From contig CAKVGW010000011.1 of NCBI GenBank assembly GCA_934747325.1, forward strand, positions 1 through 39,884: a DNA stretch of 39,884 nucleotides. The letters are read 5' to 3'. The stretch comes from an uncultured Candidatus Melainabacteria bacterium. Lineage in GTDB: Bacteria; Cyanobacteriota; Vampirovibrionia; Gastranaerophilales; Gastranaerophilaceae. The notes beneath the pieces were generated by a model. That model was given only the letters and a program-made list of their open reading frames with translations. It made no database searches and was not told the DNA's origin. Shown here piece by piece: positions 39,619 to 39,884 of the stretch. The translations under genes were made by a program, and so were the position numbers. Positions within the stretch are counted from its first letter, which is position 1; each line of letters starts with the position of its first letter.

Positions 39619-39837
39619 ATGTTTACTGGAATCGTAGAAGAAACAGGAAAAGTCCAAACTATCACAGGTAGCAAAACGGTTATTAAATGCCACGAGGATT
39701 TAGAAAATACTAAAGCTGGCAATTTGGTGAATATAGAGGTCGATATCCCAGCTAAATATATTGAAAAAATTTTATCAACGAGTGATAATAGGTCAAGAAT
39801 AGATATTGATTTTCTACAAAGGAATGGTTTTTGTTAA
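39619..39837 (+). pseudogene. Internally deleted riboflavin synthase copy
   Basis: A 72-aa frame that keeps the first 31 or so codons of ribE (MFTGIVEETGKVQTIT...) and the last 40 or so (LVNIEVDIPAKYIEK...DFLQRNGFC). An in-frame 405-bp loss removes 135 codons, including most of repeat 1 and all of repeat 2. It cannot be an active riboflavin synthase. The frame is open, so the deletion has not produced a stop; it may be kept only as a leader for ribBA, which starts 1 nt after its stop. Confidence 0.85.
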
Positions 39838-39838
39838 T

Positions 39839-39884
39839 ATGACAGGCAAGTTTAACACAATTCAAGAAGCTTTAGAGGATTTCA
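39839..39884 (+). CDS. ribBA: ribBA or ribB start (cut by window edge)
   Basis: The frame MTGKFNTIQEALEDF... matches the N-terminus of 3,4-dihydroxy-2-butanone-4-phosphate synthase, alone (RibB) or fused to GTP cyclohydrolase II (RibBA). These supply the four-carbon unit, and in RibBA also the first step, of riboflavin synthesis. It begins 1 nt after the truncated ribE stop and lacks its own ribosome site, so translation is probably coupled. Only 15 full codons lie in the window. Confidence 0.85.
   Translation, partial: MTGKFNTIQEALEDF

Overview
The window looks like a chromosomal segment of an AT-rich, anaerobic, host-associated bacterium. The best guess is a gut member of the non-photosynthetic cyanobacterial lineage Vampirovibrionia/Melainabacteria (Gastranaerophilales). 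This rests on the fermentative pyruvate formate-lyase locus, ThyX in place of ThyA, prepilin-type proteins, a low-GC genome with many lineage-specific hypotheticals, and several unrelated proteins that share a short N-terminal F-[KRG]-[GAE] tag. The assignment comes from recall of the families and was not tested by a search.

Layout. 1-3.2 kb: two small minus-strand genes behind near-identical upstream cassettes, tRNA-Gly(GCC), and dnaK. 3.2-10.8 kb: minus-strand accessory genes. These are an 800-aa internally duplicated protein with a 93-aa partner behind a (TAC)12 microsatellite, an MBL-fold hydrolase, and three F-x-G tagged proteins including a glycogen-synthase-like protein with altered active-site motifs. 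10.9-13.3 kb: metG-proC. 13.3-14.8 kb: a secreted carboxypeptidase-regulatory-like protein and a tagged GNAT-like protein. 15.2-17.2 kb: a small Cys-rich protein, then hpf, a family 2 glycosyltransferase and rdgB. 17.3-25.3 kb: a prepilin-like protein, a tagged membrane protein, comF, a SIS sugar isomerase, an 80-aa orphan, a MITE-like element, an 815-aa hypothetical and a ribbon-helix-helix protein. 25.5-30.8 kb: a UDP-glucuronate-decarboxylase-like SDR, a second prepilin-like protein, rsmG behind a TPR/NTPase gene, and a small SprA-like putative metalloprotease. 31-33.6 kb: pyruvate formate-lyase encoded as two genes. 33.7-35.6 kb: thyX, a periplasmic binding protein and gtrA. 35.7-39.9 kb: the riboflavin locus, in which ribE and the beginning of ribBA occur twice (one ribE intact, one internally deleted) around about 3.2 kb of orphan genes.

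Points most worth following. (1) The pyruvate formate-lyase is split exactly at the glycyl-radical domain, and both polypeptides end in Cys-x-Cys tails. (2) One N-terminal tag is fused to at least five unrelated proteins. (3) Seven start codons lie only 6-7 nt downstream of a -10 hexamer with no Shine-Dalgarno sequence, implying leaderless transcripts. (4) The rib locus carries a segmental duplication with decay. (5) A class-II-spaced CRP/FNR-like dyad precedes the pfl promoter.
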